The position numbers and the translations under genes are program-made. 64,000 nt of DNA from DATMER01 sp035536935 (GTDB lineage: Bacteria > Acidobacteriota > Thermoanaerobaculia > Multivoradales > UBA5704). The notes beneath the pieces are model-generated. The model did not search any database, had not been told where the DNA came from, and worked only from the letters and a program-made list of their open reading frames with translations. The stretch covers positions 6,886 through 70,885 of the forward strand of contig DATLNC010000180.1 of NCBI GenBank assembly GCA_035536935.1, written 5' to 3'. Positions 1-7,695 of the stretch are shown one piece after another (position 1 is the first letter of the stretch; every line of letters begins with the position of its first letter).

Positions 1-30
1 CCGCGCAGCGGGGGAGGATAGAGGAGGGGT

Positions 31-1350
31 TTACAACGGTCGAGGCTCGAACTTCGCCTCCGGATCGTTCTCCGCCCTGCGGAGAAAGCGGATCACGTCC
101 TCCAGCAGGGTGATCTTCGCGAGACCGAGCGAGAAGGCCTGTTGCAGGAAGCGCACCGCGACCAGCATCTCCCGCTCGATGTCCAGCCGGCGGAAGGTTT
201 CCACGGCCTCGAGCACCGTGTCCTGGGCCTCTTCCGACTCTCCTCGGTGCAGGAGGGAGAGCGCCATGTCGAGTGACGCCAGCGCAGCTGGGAAGCGCTG
301 TTCGGCCTCGTCGAAATCGTCCCGCACCTCCCGGAAAACGTTGACGGCGCGCTCATACCTACTCAGCCCGGCATCAATCCGCCCCTCCAGCCAGCGCAGT
401 TTGATCCGGTTCAGCTTGGCCGCGCCCTCGTAACGCCATCGGTTCAAGAACAGAATTTTCTGGGCCTCCTCGAACCGCTCACAGTCCACCGTAAATGCGA
501 TCTGGTTGTGGACGGCCATGAATGCCAACTCGGGTTCGAAGTTCTGGTCGAGCAGCTTGAGGCCGCGCTGCAGCAGACGGAGAGCCTTCTCAGGCTCTCC
601 GGAGTAGCCGGTGTAGATCCCCATCTTAAGGATTGCGCGCCCTGCGTGGTGCCGCTGCCCGAATTGGAGATAAACCTTGTGGACCATGAGGAGCGCTTCA
701 CGCGCCTTGGAGAACTTGCGGCGGGCCCGGAACAGGGACGAGTGGAGGTCCATGAGCCGCGCCGTTAGCAGAGGGTCCCCGCTGCCCTCGTCCTGGTGGA
801 TGTAGGCCTGATAGAAGGCGGCCTCCGCCTCGTCGAGGCATTCGTTGACCCGGCAGGCGTTGGCGTACTCGGCCCAGGCCCGGCACTGGAGGTCGACGAC
901 CCGCTCCTGGCCATACTTGTGGAAGCTCAGCCGGCCGGCGGCCATCTTGGCAAGGTGGGCTAGATCCCTCATCCGCGCCGGGTTCTCGTGCCGCAACGCC
1001 CAACTCTGCTCCAGGAGGGCCTCGACGAGAACCGGGCCGTAGTTCGCGGGCGACAGCGAGCTCAAATCTTCGTCGCCCTCACTGTTCAGCCGGGCGAGGA
1101 GGCGCTGCACCTTCTGCCGCTCCGATTCCTGCTTCCGATGGAATGCGAGCGCGGTGTCGAACGCCCGGTCGATGGCCGCGTCGTACTCCTCGACGGCGGG
1201 CGTAACAAGCGTAAGGGGCTGGCCGACCTCGGGGCTGCAGGCGCGGCAGCCGCGGAGCACGTGGCGCAGGACGATGCCGGCTCGCCTGCGGTCGAGCTTC
1301 CCGCGCACGAAATCCTCCAGCTCCTCCAGGGTCGGATGGTCAGTCAACAT
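31..1350 (-). CDS. HC2-type zinc-finger / TPR protein (locus A)
   Basis: Cytoplasmic protein of 439 aa with no signal peptide or membrane segment. The first 40 residues carry an anti-sigma-like zinc-finger pattern (H30, C35, C38 in RHVLRGCRAC). The rest, about residues 100-430, is helical with TPR-like helix pairs (AEYANACRVNECLDEAEAAF, SKAREALLMVHKVYLQFGQ). AAGGGGA precedes the ATG. It follows a small exported-protein gene on the same strand after about 90 nt. A full-length relative with the same small neighbour lies at 52319-53680. Proteins of this type are repeated in acidobacterial genomes and look like scaffolds or sensors; no reaction can be assigned. Family type is reasonably sure, function unknown. 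Confidence 0.75.
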   Translation of the reverse strand: MLTDHPTLEELEDFVRGKLDRRRAGIVLRHVLRGCRACSPEVGQPLTLVTPAVEEYDAAIDRAFDTALAFHRKQESERQKVQRLLARLNSEGDEDLSSLSPANYGPVLVEALLEQSWALRHENPARMRDLAHLAKMAAGRLSFHKYGQERVVDLQCRAWAEYANACRVNECLDEAEAAFYQAYIHQDEGSGDPLLTARLMDLHSSLFRARRKFSKAREALLMVHKVYLQFGQRHHAGRAILKMGIYTGYSGEPEKALRLLQRGLKLLDQNFEPELAFMAVHNQIAFTVDCERFEEAQKILFLNRWRYEGAAKLNRIKLRWLEGRIDAGLSRYERAVNVFREVRDDFDEAEQRFPAALASLDMALSLLHRGESEEAQDTVLEAVETFRRLDIEREMLVAVRFLQQAFSLGLAKITLLEDVIRFLRRAENDPEAKFEPRPL

Positions 1351-1443
1351 GGTCCCCTTTCGAAGGTCCTATTTTGCCACAGGAGCCGGTCCAACCGCCA
1401 ATGGGGGGCCGGGAGCGGCAGGGCCGCCCCCGGCGCTCTATGG

Positions 1444-1734
1444 TTAGCCGTCAGGGTCGATACAGATTCCGTCATCGCCTCTTGGTCCGGGTGGGATCTC
1501 TCCTCCAGGCTGTCCACCAGGCCGGATGGGGACTCCGTCCGCCGCGGTCACTGAGCGGAGTGCCGGCTCGGCGGGGTTGCCGCCGATGACCCAGTCCATA
1601 AGCCAGCCCCAAGCCGTCTCCAGCAGTCCGGGGGCCTCACGGGTGGTCCAGCCGGCGGCCTGGAGTGGGGCGGTGAGCAGCAGGGCCGCTGTGAGCAGGA
1701 CCATCACGGCGCGCTGCATCTTCTTCTGAAACAT
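1444..1734 (-). CDS. small exported protein, partner of zinc-finger/TPR protein (locus A)
   Basis: Small protein of 96 aa. An N-terminal signal peptide (about residues 1-27, core VMVLLTAALLLTAPLQA) is followed by a short Trp-rich amphipathic stretch (LLETAWGWLMDWVIGG) and a Pro/Gly-rich acidic tail ending in ICIDPDG. An ATG two codons upstream (1740) is only one base from the AGGAGG ribosome site. The ATG at 1734 has 7-nt spacing and is preferred. Gene order, size and the L-M-D motif match the small gene at 53756-54040, although identity is low. No known family is recognised; secretion is inferred from the leader. Confidence 0.65.
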   Translation of the reverse strand: MFQKKMQRAVMVLLTAALLLTAPLQAAGWTTREAPGLLETAWGWLMDWVIGGNPAEPALRSVTAADGVPIRPGGQPGGEIPPGPRGDDGICIDPDG

Positions 1735-2142
1735 CTCCATTCCTCCTCGCCTCGGGACGAGCCGATGCCGGAATGGCTCCAGCAGCCCATGGCGAAATGG
1801 CCTCTGGAACTTGAAGTGCCGTCTCCGAGCCCGATCGCGATTCCCGCGTCATCCACCAATCTGGGACTCGAATGCCATGTCCGCGTTCCCGGCGTAAGGA
1901 AAAGCTCGTCTGCAAGTCGAGTAAAGGGGATGATCCGCGAGAGATCCGCAAAAAAAGTCGAAATTGGGGCTTGACAGTCGCAATAGATCCGATTCATACT
2001 CCTGCCACTGAATCGAAGTTGAGCTGTTCTGGAATTCAGTTGCGGGCGTGGCGGTACCGAGCAGACGTTGTGGATGTACTGGAGCTTGAATCCACTCTTC
2101 CGGAGCCATGAAGGCCCGGATGTTCGAAGAAAGGAGAGTTGT
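1735..2142. other. intergenic region between divergent units
   Basis: Gene-free stretch of about 400 nt between the small exported protein (leftward) and the small genes starting at 2143 (rightward). Its right half is AT-richer than its surroundings and holds a sigma70-like promoter at 1971-1999. The promoter for the leftward pair must also lie here, but no convincing box was found. No repeat or RNA gene was recognised. Confidence 0.6.
1971..1999 (+). promoter_or_regulatory. sigma70-like promoter
   Basis: A perfect -35 TTGACA (1971-1976) is followed after 17 nt by TCATAC, or after 18 nt by CATACT, as a weaker -10. It lies in an unusually AT-rich stretch and points to the small gene at 2143, giving a leader of roughly 140 nt. 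Confidence 0.5.
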
Positions 2143-2448
2143 ATGAGCAGCAAGACGAACGATGTGGACGTGCAGGTGCAGGTGCAGCCGGAGCCGGCGG
2201 AGCAGGATTCGTGGCTTCCGGAAACGGACCCGTCGCTCAAGCCGGAGCGGGTGCAGGACCTCCTGCAGCAGCAGCCGGTGCGGGAGCAGGTCTCCGCCCT
2301 GCTGAGCAGGCTGGCGACCTGTGACCGCCAGCGGATCCGGCTGAACGTGACGGCCAAGAGGGCGGTCTTCACGGTGGAGGGTGTGCCTCGCGCCGGGACG
2401 GCCGGGAAGCTGATGCAGACGGCGCTCAAGCTGGGCCACGTGGCGTAG
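2143..2448 (+). CDS. hypothetical protein, 101 aa
   Basis: Small soluble acidic protein. The N-terminus has an alternating Val/Gln run (DVDVQVQVQ) encoded by tandem GTGCAG codons. The C-terminal half (DRQRIRLNVTAKRAVFTVEGVPRAG cut at about residues 68-92) looks like a small alpha/beta fold. AAGGAGAG lies 6 nt before the ATG, which fixes the start; a longer upstream frame is ignored. A second small gene follows after 40 nt, so the two probably form a transcript. No family recognised. Confidence 0.6.
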   Translation: MSSKTNDVDVQVQVQPEPAEQDSWLPETDPSLKPERVQDLLQQQPVREQVSALLSRLATCDRQRIRLNVTAKRAVFTVEGVPRAGTAGKLMQTALKLGHVA

Positions 2449-2488
2449 AGAGCGCAGACGAAAGACGGTTCAAGAAAGGAGAAGACGT

Positions 2489-2887
2489 ATGCCGGACATT
2501 GGGAGTTACGCCAAGGTTGTGCAGGACTGGAAGAAGGTCCTGGCCGCTACCGAGGAGCACGAGTGGAAGATGCCCGATGTGGCGCAGGTGCGGCAACAGC
2601 TGCAGCAGGAGTTGACGAAGGCCGAGGGGGCCAAGACGCGCCAGGATTCGCACACGGCCTGGCGCCAGTTGGCCACGCAGGAGTTGAAGGAGGTTCTGAT
2701 CACTGGCCGGGACCTCGCCATGCGCCTCCGCTTCGCCGCGAAGCTGGGGTTGGGGCCGCGCAACGAGCAGCTCGTGCAGTTCGGAGTTGCCCCCCTCCGC
2801 GGTCGGGCCGGCAAGCCCAAGGTGGTTCTGCCGCCTGTGCCGGAGGCTCCCGCGCCGGAGCCGCAGTCGCAAAGCAGTGAGGAGTAG
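2489..2887 (+). CDS. hypothetical protein, 132 aa, helical
   Basis: Soluble protein with a helical, charged N-terminal two thirds (VRQQLQQELTKAEGAKTRQD) and a Pro/Ala/Glu-rich tail (from about residue 105). A good ribosome site (AAAGGAGAAG) precedes the ATG. It is the second gene of the 2143-2887 unit, which a GC hairpin closes. Function unknown. Confidence 0.6.
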   Translation: MPDIGSYAKVVQDWKKVLAATEEHEWKMPDVAQVRQQLQQELTKAEGAKTRQDSHTAWRQLATQELKEVLITGRDLAMRLRFAAKLGLGPRNEQLVQFGVAPLRGRAGKPKVVLPPVPEAPAPEPQSQSSEE

Positions 2888-2917
2888 CGGCCGCAGTAGG
2901 TAGTCGACGTACCCGAG

Positions 2918-2939
2918 GGGGCGGGCTTCGGCCCGCCCC
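2918..2939 (+). terminator. GC-rich hairpin after small gene pair
   Basis: Perfect 9-bp stem (GGGGCGGGC / GCCCGCCCC) with a TTCG loop, 30 nt past the stop at 2887. The following GCTGTTCTCT is only weakly T-rich, so termination is plausible but not certain. Confidence 0.55.
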
Positions 2940-3015
2940 GCTGTTCTCTGACAACTGAATCCGTGTCACGGGACCCTGGCCCGGTCCGTGGCACACGCGT
3001 AGGAGAACTGCAGCA

Positions 3016-3056
3016 ACCGTGGCCGGGAGGGGCGGGCCCCTCCCGGCGGTCACGGT
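3016..3056. repeat. long imperfect inverted repeat
   Basis: A 12-bp perfect arm pair (3022-3033 and 3036-3047) is extended by 6 bp (ACCGTG / CACGGT) after a 3-nt bulge. It sits between the small gene pair and the STAND NTPase gene. It could be a second terminator or a leader structure. Confidence 0.5.
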
Positions 3057-3108
3057 GTGGTTCGTCATTCATGGCACAATGAAACTTCGCTGACCAGGAG
3101 GGATGCCG

Positions 3109-6099
3109 ATGACGCCTGACAACAGGGCGGAGGATTTTGTAGCGAGCACCCGCAAGATCGTTCAGATCTTGCGCTACGGGCCTCGCGAGCTGGCCCTTGC
3201 GCTCCTGGGTTTCCTTCTTCTGGGAGCGATCCCGCTGCTGCCGAAGCTCGCCGAGCCGCTGCCCTTTCTGACGCCGGCGTTGCCCTGGATAACCGGGGTG
3301 CTGGTAGTCCTCGGCCTCTTTCTCCTGGGATTCGCCGCCTGGCGTATCTGGAAGAAGGCTGTCGCGCCGCTTCCCGAGGCGAAGCCGAAGCCTGCGGCCA
3401 TCAAGGGACCTGCTCCGTTTGGCCCCCAGGACGCCGAGCTGTTCACCCGCCTGGGCCGCAACGACGACCTGAACAGGCTCCGGGACTGGATCCTGGACGA
3501 CCAGAAGCCGCTCGTCGCCCTGATGGGCGAGTCCGGCGTCGGCAAGACCTCGCTCCTGCGGGCGGGGCTCGCCCACCATCTTCAGGACGACAAGGTCCCT
3601 GTCCTCTATTGGGAGGCCGTGCCCACGGAGCCCGAAGCGAAGCTGCTGCATGCGGTCCGGCTCGGCTGGGAGGACGAGGAGAAGGCTCCGAAGGCGTTCG
3701 AGGATCTGGCGGCCGCGATGGCGTCCGGCCGCCGGGTCGTGGTGATCGACCAGGCCGAGCAGCTCTCGCCGGCGGGGCATCCCCGGATCTTCGATCTGCT
3801 GCGGCAGGTGGCCGCGGGGGACCCGCCGTACCGGGCAACCTGGGTAGTGGCCTTCCGGCGCGAGTTCCTGCCGGTCTGGCGGGATTTCGAGCTCAGCCTG
3901 CCGGAGGCGGTCCAGCGCCGGATGGAGACGTTGTCTCTCCAGCGGTTCTCTCCGAAGGCCGCCGAGAAGGTGATCGCGGTGCTGGCCGAGGAAGGGAGCC
4001 TGCCGGTCGATCAGAAGCTCGTCGAGGAGCTTGTGGAGGGCGTGGCCGTCGAGGGCAAGGTCTCGCCCGCGGACATCGGCATCAGCCTGCTCGTGCTGAG
4101 CGAGCTGGCCGGAGGGCGGCCGGACGCGTCGCTTTCGCTGGACGACTTCCGCGAGAGCGGCGGCCAGGCGGGGCTGCTGACGCGGTATCTGGAGAGGCTT
4201 CTGGAGCAGCTCCCGGATTCCGAGAGGCCGGAGGTGCTGCGGGGCCTGCTCTCCCTGGTGGACCTGGAAAAGGATCAGCGGCTGGCCGAGGGCCGGACGC
4301 TCCCGGAGTTGGAGGAGGCAGCAAGGCCAGCGAGCCCGGCCCGTTTTGGGGCAGCGCTCAGGTTTTTCGCGTCCGGCAAGGCGCGGGTGCTGGAGGAGCT
4401 GCCTGGAGAGCCTGTGCGCTACCGGCTGGTGCACGAGAGGTTGATTCCGGCGATCCGGAAGCTTACCGGGGTGCTTCTGGCGGAAGCCGAACGAGCAGGC
4501 CTGGCTCTGGAGCGTGGATACCGGGTCTGGGTGCAGGATCGGCGGCATCTGCTCCCCAGGTGGGACTTGAAGGGAGTGTTGCGGTACAAGGACCAGATCC
4601 AGTGGGGGAAGGACGAGGCAGACAAGCGGGAGCTCGTGCGGCTCTCCCTGCGGCGCACCCGGAGGAACCGTTTCGCACTGATCGCCGCCACCCTGGCGCT
4701 CTTCGTGGCCGCGAGCGGCCTGATTCAATACAGCCAGAAAAGGGAGCACCTGAGCCTGCTCGCCACTTGGGGTCTTCCGGCGGACCTCTACGATCACCTG
4801 GGTCAATTCGAAGAGCTGACCCTGCCGGGAACGGTGACCCGGCTGGACTGGCTGCGCAGCGCGAAGCGGCTGAAAAAGCTTACGGTCGAGGATGGAGTGC
4901 TGGAAAGCTTGGAGGGGGTGCCTGCCACGCTGGAGACTTTGGCGGTGGGGGAGTCGAGATTGTCGGATCTGTCGGGGTTGCCGCCTTCGCTCACATCGCT
5001 GACGCTCGGCGCCAACCGGATCCGGACCTTTGCCGGTCTCTCGAATCGTTTGTCGTCGTTGGATCTGGTCCTCAACAACGATTCTGTCCTGGGTACTTTG
5101 CCACGCTCGTTGGAATCTCTGCGTCTGGTGATTCCGCGAGGGCTTCCGGCTCCTGATCTTCGCCGGCTCGAGAGCCTCCAGTCTTTCGCTTTCTTGTTCC
5201 ATAGTGAGGTGGAGAGCTCTTCTTTGCTGAACCGTCTTCCCCCCGGGCTTCGATCCCTGGGGCTCGACGGGGCCTATGGCGACAGCTTCGATGACTTTCC
5301 CAAGACTCTACGATCCCTCTCCTTCCAGGGTACTAGGACTCCTCCGCTCTCAGAGCTGCCCCCCGGGATCGAGAGCCTGGAGCTCGATTCGTTTTTCGTG
5401 AATGCTCCCGGCACTACCCTCGAGCTCGGTGATGGCACAAAGGTCGTTGCGCCTGAAATCGATGGCTCGCATCTGCGGGAGCTCCGGTCGCTCACGGTTC
5501 AACTGCCGTCGATGTTGGTTGGAGGCGTGCGGCTGCGGAGATTGCCTTCCAGTCTCATCTCGCTGAAGGTTGTTGCCGCATGGGTTGTGCTGAGCGAGCA
5601 ATTGCCCCGAGGCCTGAAGGAGTTGGAAATCGAGGGGAGGTTCCTCGGCGTGGGTCGGGACGAGGATTTGATCAATCGCACCAGCATGGACACAGGAAAT
5701 CGGATTCCGGACCTCCGTTTGCCTTCGGGCCTTGAGTCACTCAGCTTATTTTGGTCGCCGCCGACGCTTCCCGGATCGCTGAAGCGGCTGAAGGTGATGG
5801 ATCTTCGCGGCGTCGCTCTCCCGGTGGGGCTCCGAAGCCTGGACCTCAGCCACAGCCAAGTCTTAAAGCTTCCCGAGATTCCTGACGGCCTGACGGAGCT
5901 CAATCTGCTAGGAACCCGCGTGCGGGAGCTACCTGGCAATCTCCAGAGATTGACCAGCCTCGACATCAGCTTCACCCAGATCGACACACTTGACGACCTG
6001 CCGCCTTCTTTGAAGTCTCTGGGCTTGGGCGTCTGGCAGATCGAGACGCTGGAAGGTCTTCCCGAGAGCGTGACCGCCCTTCACTTCCATTCCGGGTAG
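3109..6099 (+). CDS. membrane STAND-type NTPase with C-terminal leucine-rich repeats
   Basis: Protein of 996 aa. Two hydrophobic segments near residues 29-48 and 60-80 precede a P-loop NTPase with Walker A GESGVGKTS (about 140-148) and Walker B RRVVVIDQAEQ (about 208-218). A winged-helix-like region follows (YRLVHERLIPAIR). A third membrane segment (about 522-543) leads to some 450 residues of leucine-rich repeats of the type LPxSLxSLxL. This is the STAND (nSTAND1-like) plan: LRRs sense and the NTPase switches. With three membrane segments the LRRs are probably periplasmic, which is inference. The ATG at 3103 is one base from AGGAGG; the ATG at 3109 has 7-nt spacing and is chosen. No effector domain is visible, so a defence or signalling role is only possible. 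Confidence 0.8.
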   Translation: MTPDNRAEDFVASTRKIVQILRYGPRELALALLGFLLLGAIPLLPKLAEPLPFLTPALPWITGVLVVLGLFLLGFAAWRIWKKAVAPLPEAKPKPAAIKGPAPFGPQDAELFTRLGRNDDLNRLRDWILDDQKPLVALMGESGVGKTSLLRAGLAHHLQDDKVPVLYWEAVPTEPEAKLLHAVRLGWEDEEKAPKAFEDLAAAMASGRRVVVIDQAEQLSPAGHPRIFDLLRQVAAGDPPYRATWVVAFRREFLPVWRDFELSLPEAVQRRMETLSLQRFSPKAAEKVIAVLAEEGSLPVDQKLVEELVEGVAVEGKVSPADIGISLLVLSELAGGRPDASLSLDDFRESGGQAGLLTRYLERLLEQLPDSERPEVLRGLLSLVDLEKDQRLAEGRTLPELEEAARPASPARFGAALRFFASGKARVLEELPGEPVRYRLVHERLIPAIRKLTGVLLAEAERAGLALERGYRVWVQDRRHLLPRWDLKGVLRYKDQIQWGKDEADKRELVRLSLRRTRRNRFALIAATLALFVAASGLIQYSQKREHLSLLATWGLPADLYDHLGQFEELTLPGTVTRLDWLRSAKRLKKLTVEDGVLESLEGVPATLETLAVGESRLSDLSGLPPSLTSLTLGANRIRTFAGLSNRLSSLDLVLNNDSVLGTLPRSLESLRLVIPRGLPAPDLRRLESLQSFAFLFHSEVESSSLLNRLPPGLRSLGLDGAYGDSFDDFPKTLRSLSFQGTRTPPLSELPPGIESLELDSFFVNAPGTTLELGDGTKVVAPEIDGSHLRELRSLTVQLPSMLVGGVRLRRLPSSLISLKVVAAWVVLSEQLPRGLKELEIEGRFLGVGRDEDLINRTSMDTGNRIPDLRLPSGLESLSLFWSPPTLPGSLKRLKVMDLRGVALPVGLRSLDLSHSQVLKLPEIPDGLTELNLLGTRVRELPGNLQRLTSLDISFTQIDTLDDLPPSLKSLGLGVWQIETLEGLPESVTALHFHSG

Positions 6100-6186
6100 C
6101 GGACCATGGTAGATTCGTCATCGAAGGACATGCTCCCGCCGCGGTCTGGCGCCGTTTCGTCGCCGGCTGGAGAAAGGAAGTCACCA

Positions 6187-6834
6187 ATGGCAGCGATTCC
6201 TCTCAAGCAGGACGTCTTCTATCCGGAGCGCGACGGCCAGCCCATGGGCGAGACAGGAATTCATGGCAAGGAGATCCGCGAGCTGACCATGGCGCTGGAG
6301 CTGCGCTACCGCGACGCTCCGGATGTCTACGTGGGCTCGGACATGTTGATGTACTACGTCCAAGGGGACCCGACCCAATGCGTCTGCCCGGACGTGTTCG
6401 TCACGTTCGGGATACCCAAGGAGCCGCTGCGGCGCTCCTACTTCGTCTGGAAGGAAGGGGTGCCCCCGACATTGGTGATCGAGGTGACTTCCGATCGGCG
6501 CAATGACCTGGAGAAGAGGAAGCTCTATGCCCAGCTCGGCGTGCGGGAGTACTTCCTCGATGATCCACTCGGCGAGTACCTGAATCCGCCACTCCAAGGC
6601 TTCCGGCTCGTGAAGGGCGAGTACCGGCCGATCGAGCCGGAAGACGACGGTTCGCTGCTCAGCGAGGTCACTGGCCTCCGCTTCCGCCGCGAGGGACGCT
6701 GGGTACGGCTGATCGACGCCGCGACCGGCGAGCGGCTGCTCTGGAGCGAAGAGAAAGACCGAGCTCTTCAAGCTGCCGAGGAAGAAATCGCCCGCCTCAG
6801 TCGCGAGCTCGAGCGGCGCGAGCGAGAGGACTGA
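6187..6834 (+). CDS. Uma2 family (DUF820) putative restriction-like nuclease
   Basis: Protein of 215 aa with the Uma2 PD-(D/E)xK core: PDVFVTFG, then PPTLVIEVTS with the acidic metal ligands, then KRKLYAQLGVREYFLDDP. The C-terminal 35 residues form a charged coiled coil (ALQAAEEEIARLSRELERRE). AAAGGAAG lies 6 nt before the chosen ATG; an in-frame ATG at 6106 has no ribosome site. It sits 87 nt after the STAND NTPase on the same strand. Uma2 proteins are usually multi-copy and their biological role is unclear. Confidence 0.85.
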   Translation: MAAIPLKQDVFYPERDGQPMGETGIHGKEIRELTMALELRYRDAPDVYVGSDMLMYYVQGDPTQCVCPDVFVTFGIPKEPLRRSYFVWKEGVPPTLVIEVTSDRRNDLEKRKLYAQLGVREYFLDDPLGEYLNPPLQGFRLVKGEYRPIEPEDDGSLLSEVTGLRFRREGRWVRLIDAATGERLLWSEEKDRALQAAEEEIARLSRELERRERED

Positions 6835-6875
6835 GCTTGCCGCCGGCGGGACGCCTGCGCTCCCAGTGAAAGAGG

Positions 6876-7535
6876 CTAACCCCGGCTGGGCTGGGTGCGG
6901 GGAAAGCCATACTCCAGGCGCAGGCGGCGGAAGGTGGTCAGCAGGACTTCCCGCCCCGGACCGCTCTTCCTCGCTCCCGGCCATAGGCTGAGCTGAGCCC
7001 GCGCCGCGGGGACCGTTTCCAGCGCGATGTCGCCGGCTCCCGCTTCGGCAACCGCCTCGAAGAGGGCTTTCAGCTCATCCTCTCCGTCGTTCACCCCAGG
7101 CAGGACCGGCTTCACCACCACCCGCGTCATGATCCCCTCGGACGCCAGTTGCGACACGGCCCACAGCCGGGCCTCGGGCTCGGGCTCCCGCGGCTCGATC
7201 CGCAGCGCCAGCTCCGGATCCACCGCGGGAAGCGGGACGTCCACCCTCACCATGTGCCGCTGATCGAGCTCCATCAGCAGGCTCAGGTCCTGGAGGATGC
7301 GGGGTGAACGGGTAGTGATCGCGACCTCCAGCCCGTCCACTCGCGTGAGGGCCTGGAGCAGGGAACGGATGAATGCGGCCTGGCTTGACTCGACCGAGTA
7401 GGGGTCGGCGCCGGCCGCGCCGACCACGACCGGCTCCCGCCGGAGAAGCGCTCGCCGGAGCAGCGGCTCCACGGCCGGATCGGAGGGGACCTGGGTCAGC
7501 GTGGGGACGAAGGGGAGTGTGGCTTGTCTGGACAT
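6876..7535 (-). CDS. SPL/Rv2578c-like radical SAM protein lacking all cysteines
   Basis: The 219 residues match the middle and end of spore-photoproduct-lyase-like radical SAM proteins: ADPYSVESS, VAITTRSPRILQDLSLL, DPELALRIEPREPEPEARL and VVVKPVLPGVND. The N-terminal part that should carry the CxxxCxxC iron-sulfur motif is absent and the protein contains no cysteine at all. The region upstream (7536-7695) is too short and has no matching frame. It lies divergent from mutM. Either a decaying enzyme or a cluster-free derivative of the fold; its conserved-looking frame favours the latter only weakly. Confidence 0.65.
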   Translation of the reverse strand: MSRQATLPFVPTLTQVPSDPAVEPLLRRALLRREPVVVGAAGADPYSVESSQAAFIRSLLQALTRVDGLEVAITTRSPRILQDLSLLMELDQRHMVRVDVPLPAVDPELALRIEPREPEPEARLWAVSQLASEGIMTRVVVKPVLPGVNDGEDELKALFEAVAEAGAGDIALETVPAARAQLSLWPGARKSGPGREVLLTTFRRLRLEYGFPRTQPSRG

Positions 7536-7639
7536 CTTACGCCCTTTTTACGCCAAAGATCGGAAGGTGTCAAGCGTGGAATTTCTGCACGACCGGCTTG
7601 TGGGGTTCCGGCCAAAGGGACTGCAAGGACTCCGGCATT

Positions 7640-7684
7640 GTCCTTGGCGTCCTTGAGGTCCTTGACGTCCTTTTCGTCCTTTAC
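7640..7684 (+). repeat. tandem 9-nt repeat GTCCTTGNN, copy A
   Basis: Five consecutive 9-nt units (GTCCTTGGC, GTCCTTGAG, GTCCTTGAC, GTCCTTTTC, GTCCTTTAC) end 11 nt before the mutM start. An inverted CAAGGAC lies at 7624-7630. The same unit type occurs at 18778-18870 and 56752-56796. Confidence 0.85.
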
Positions 7685-7695
7685 AATGCCCGGCC

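Noticed and set aside
2506..5202. 898-codon leftward frame opposite the STAND NTPase
   Set aside because: Shadow of a gene with clear Walker motifs and membrane helices; Gln/Arg/Pro-rich translation with no family.
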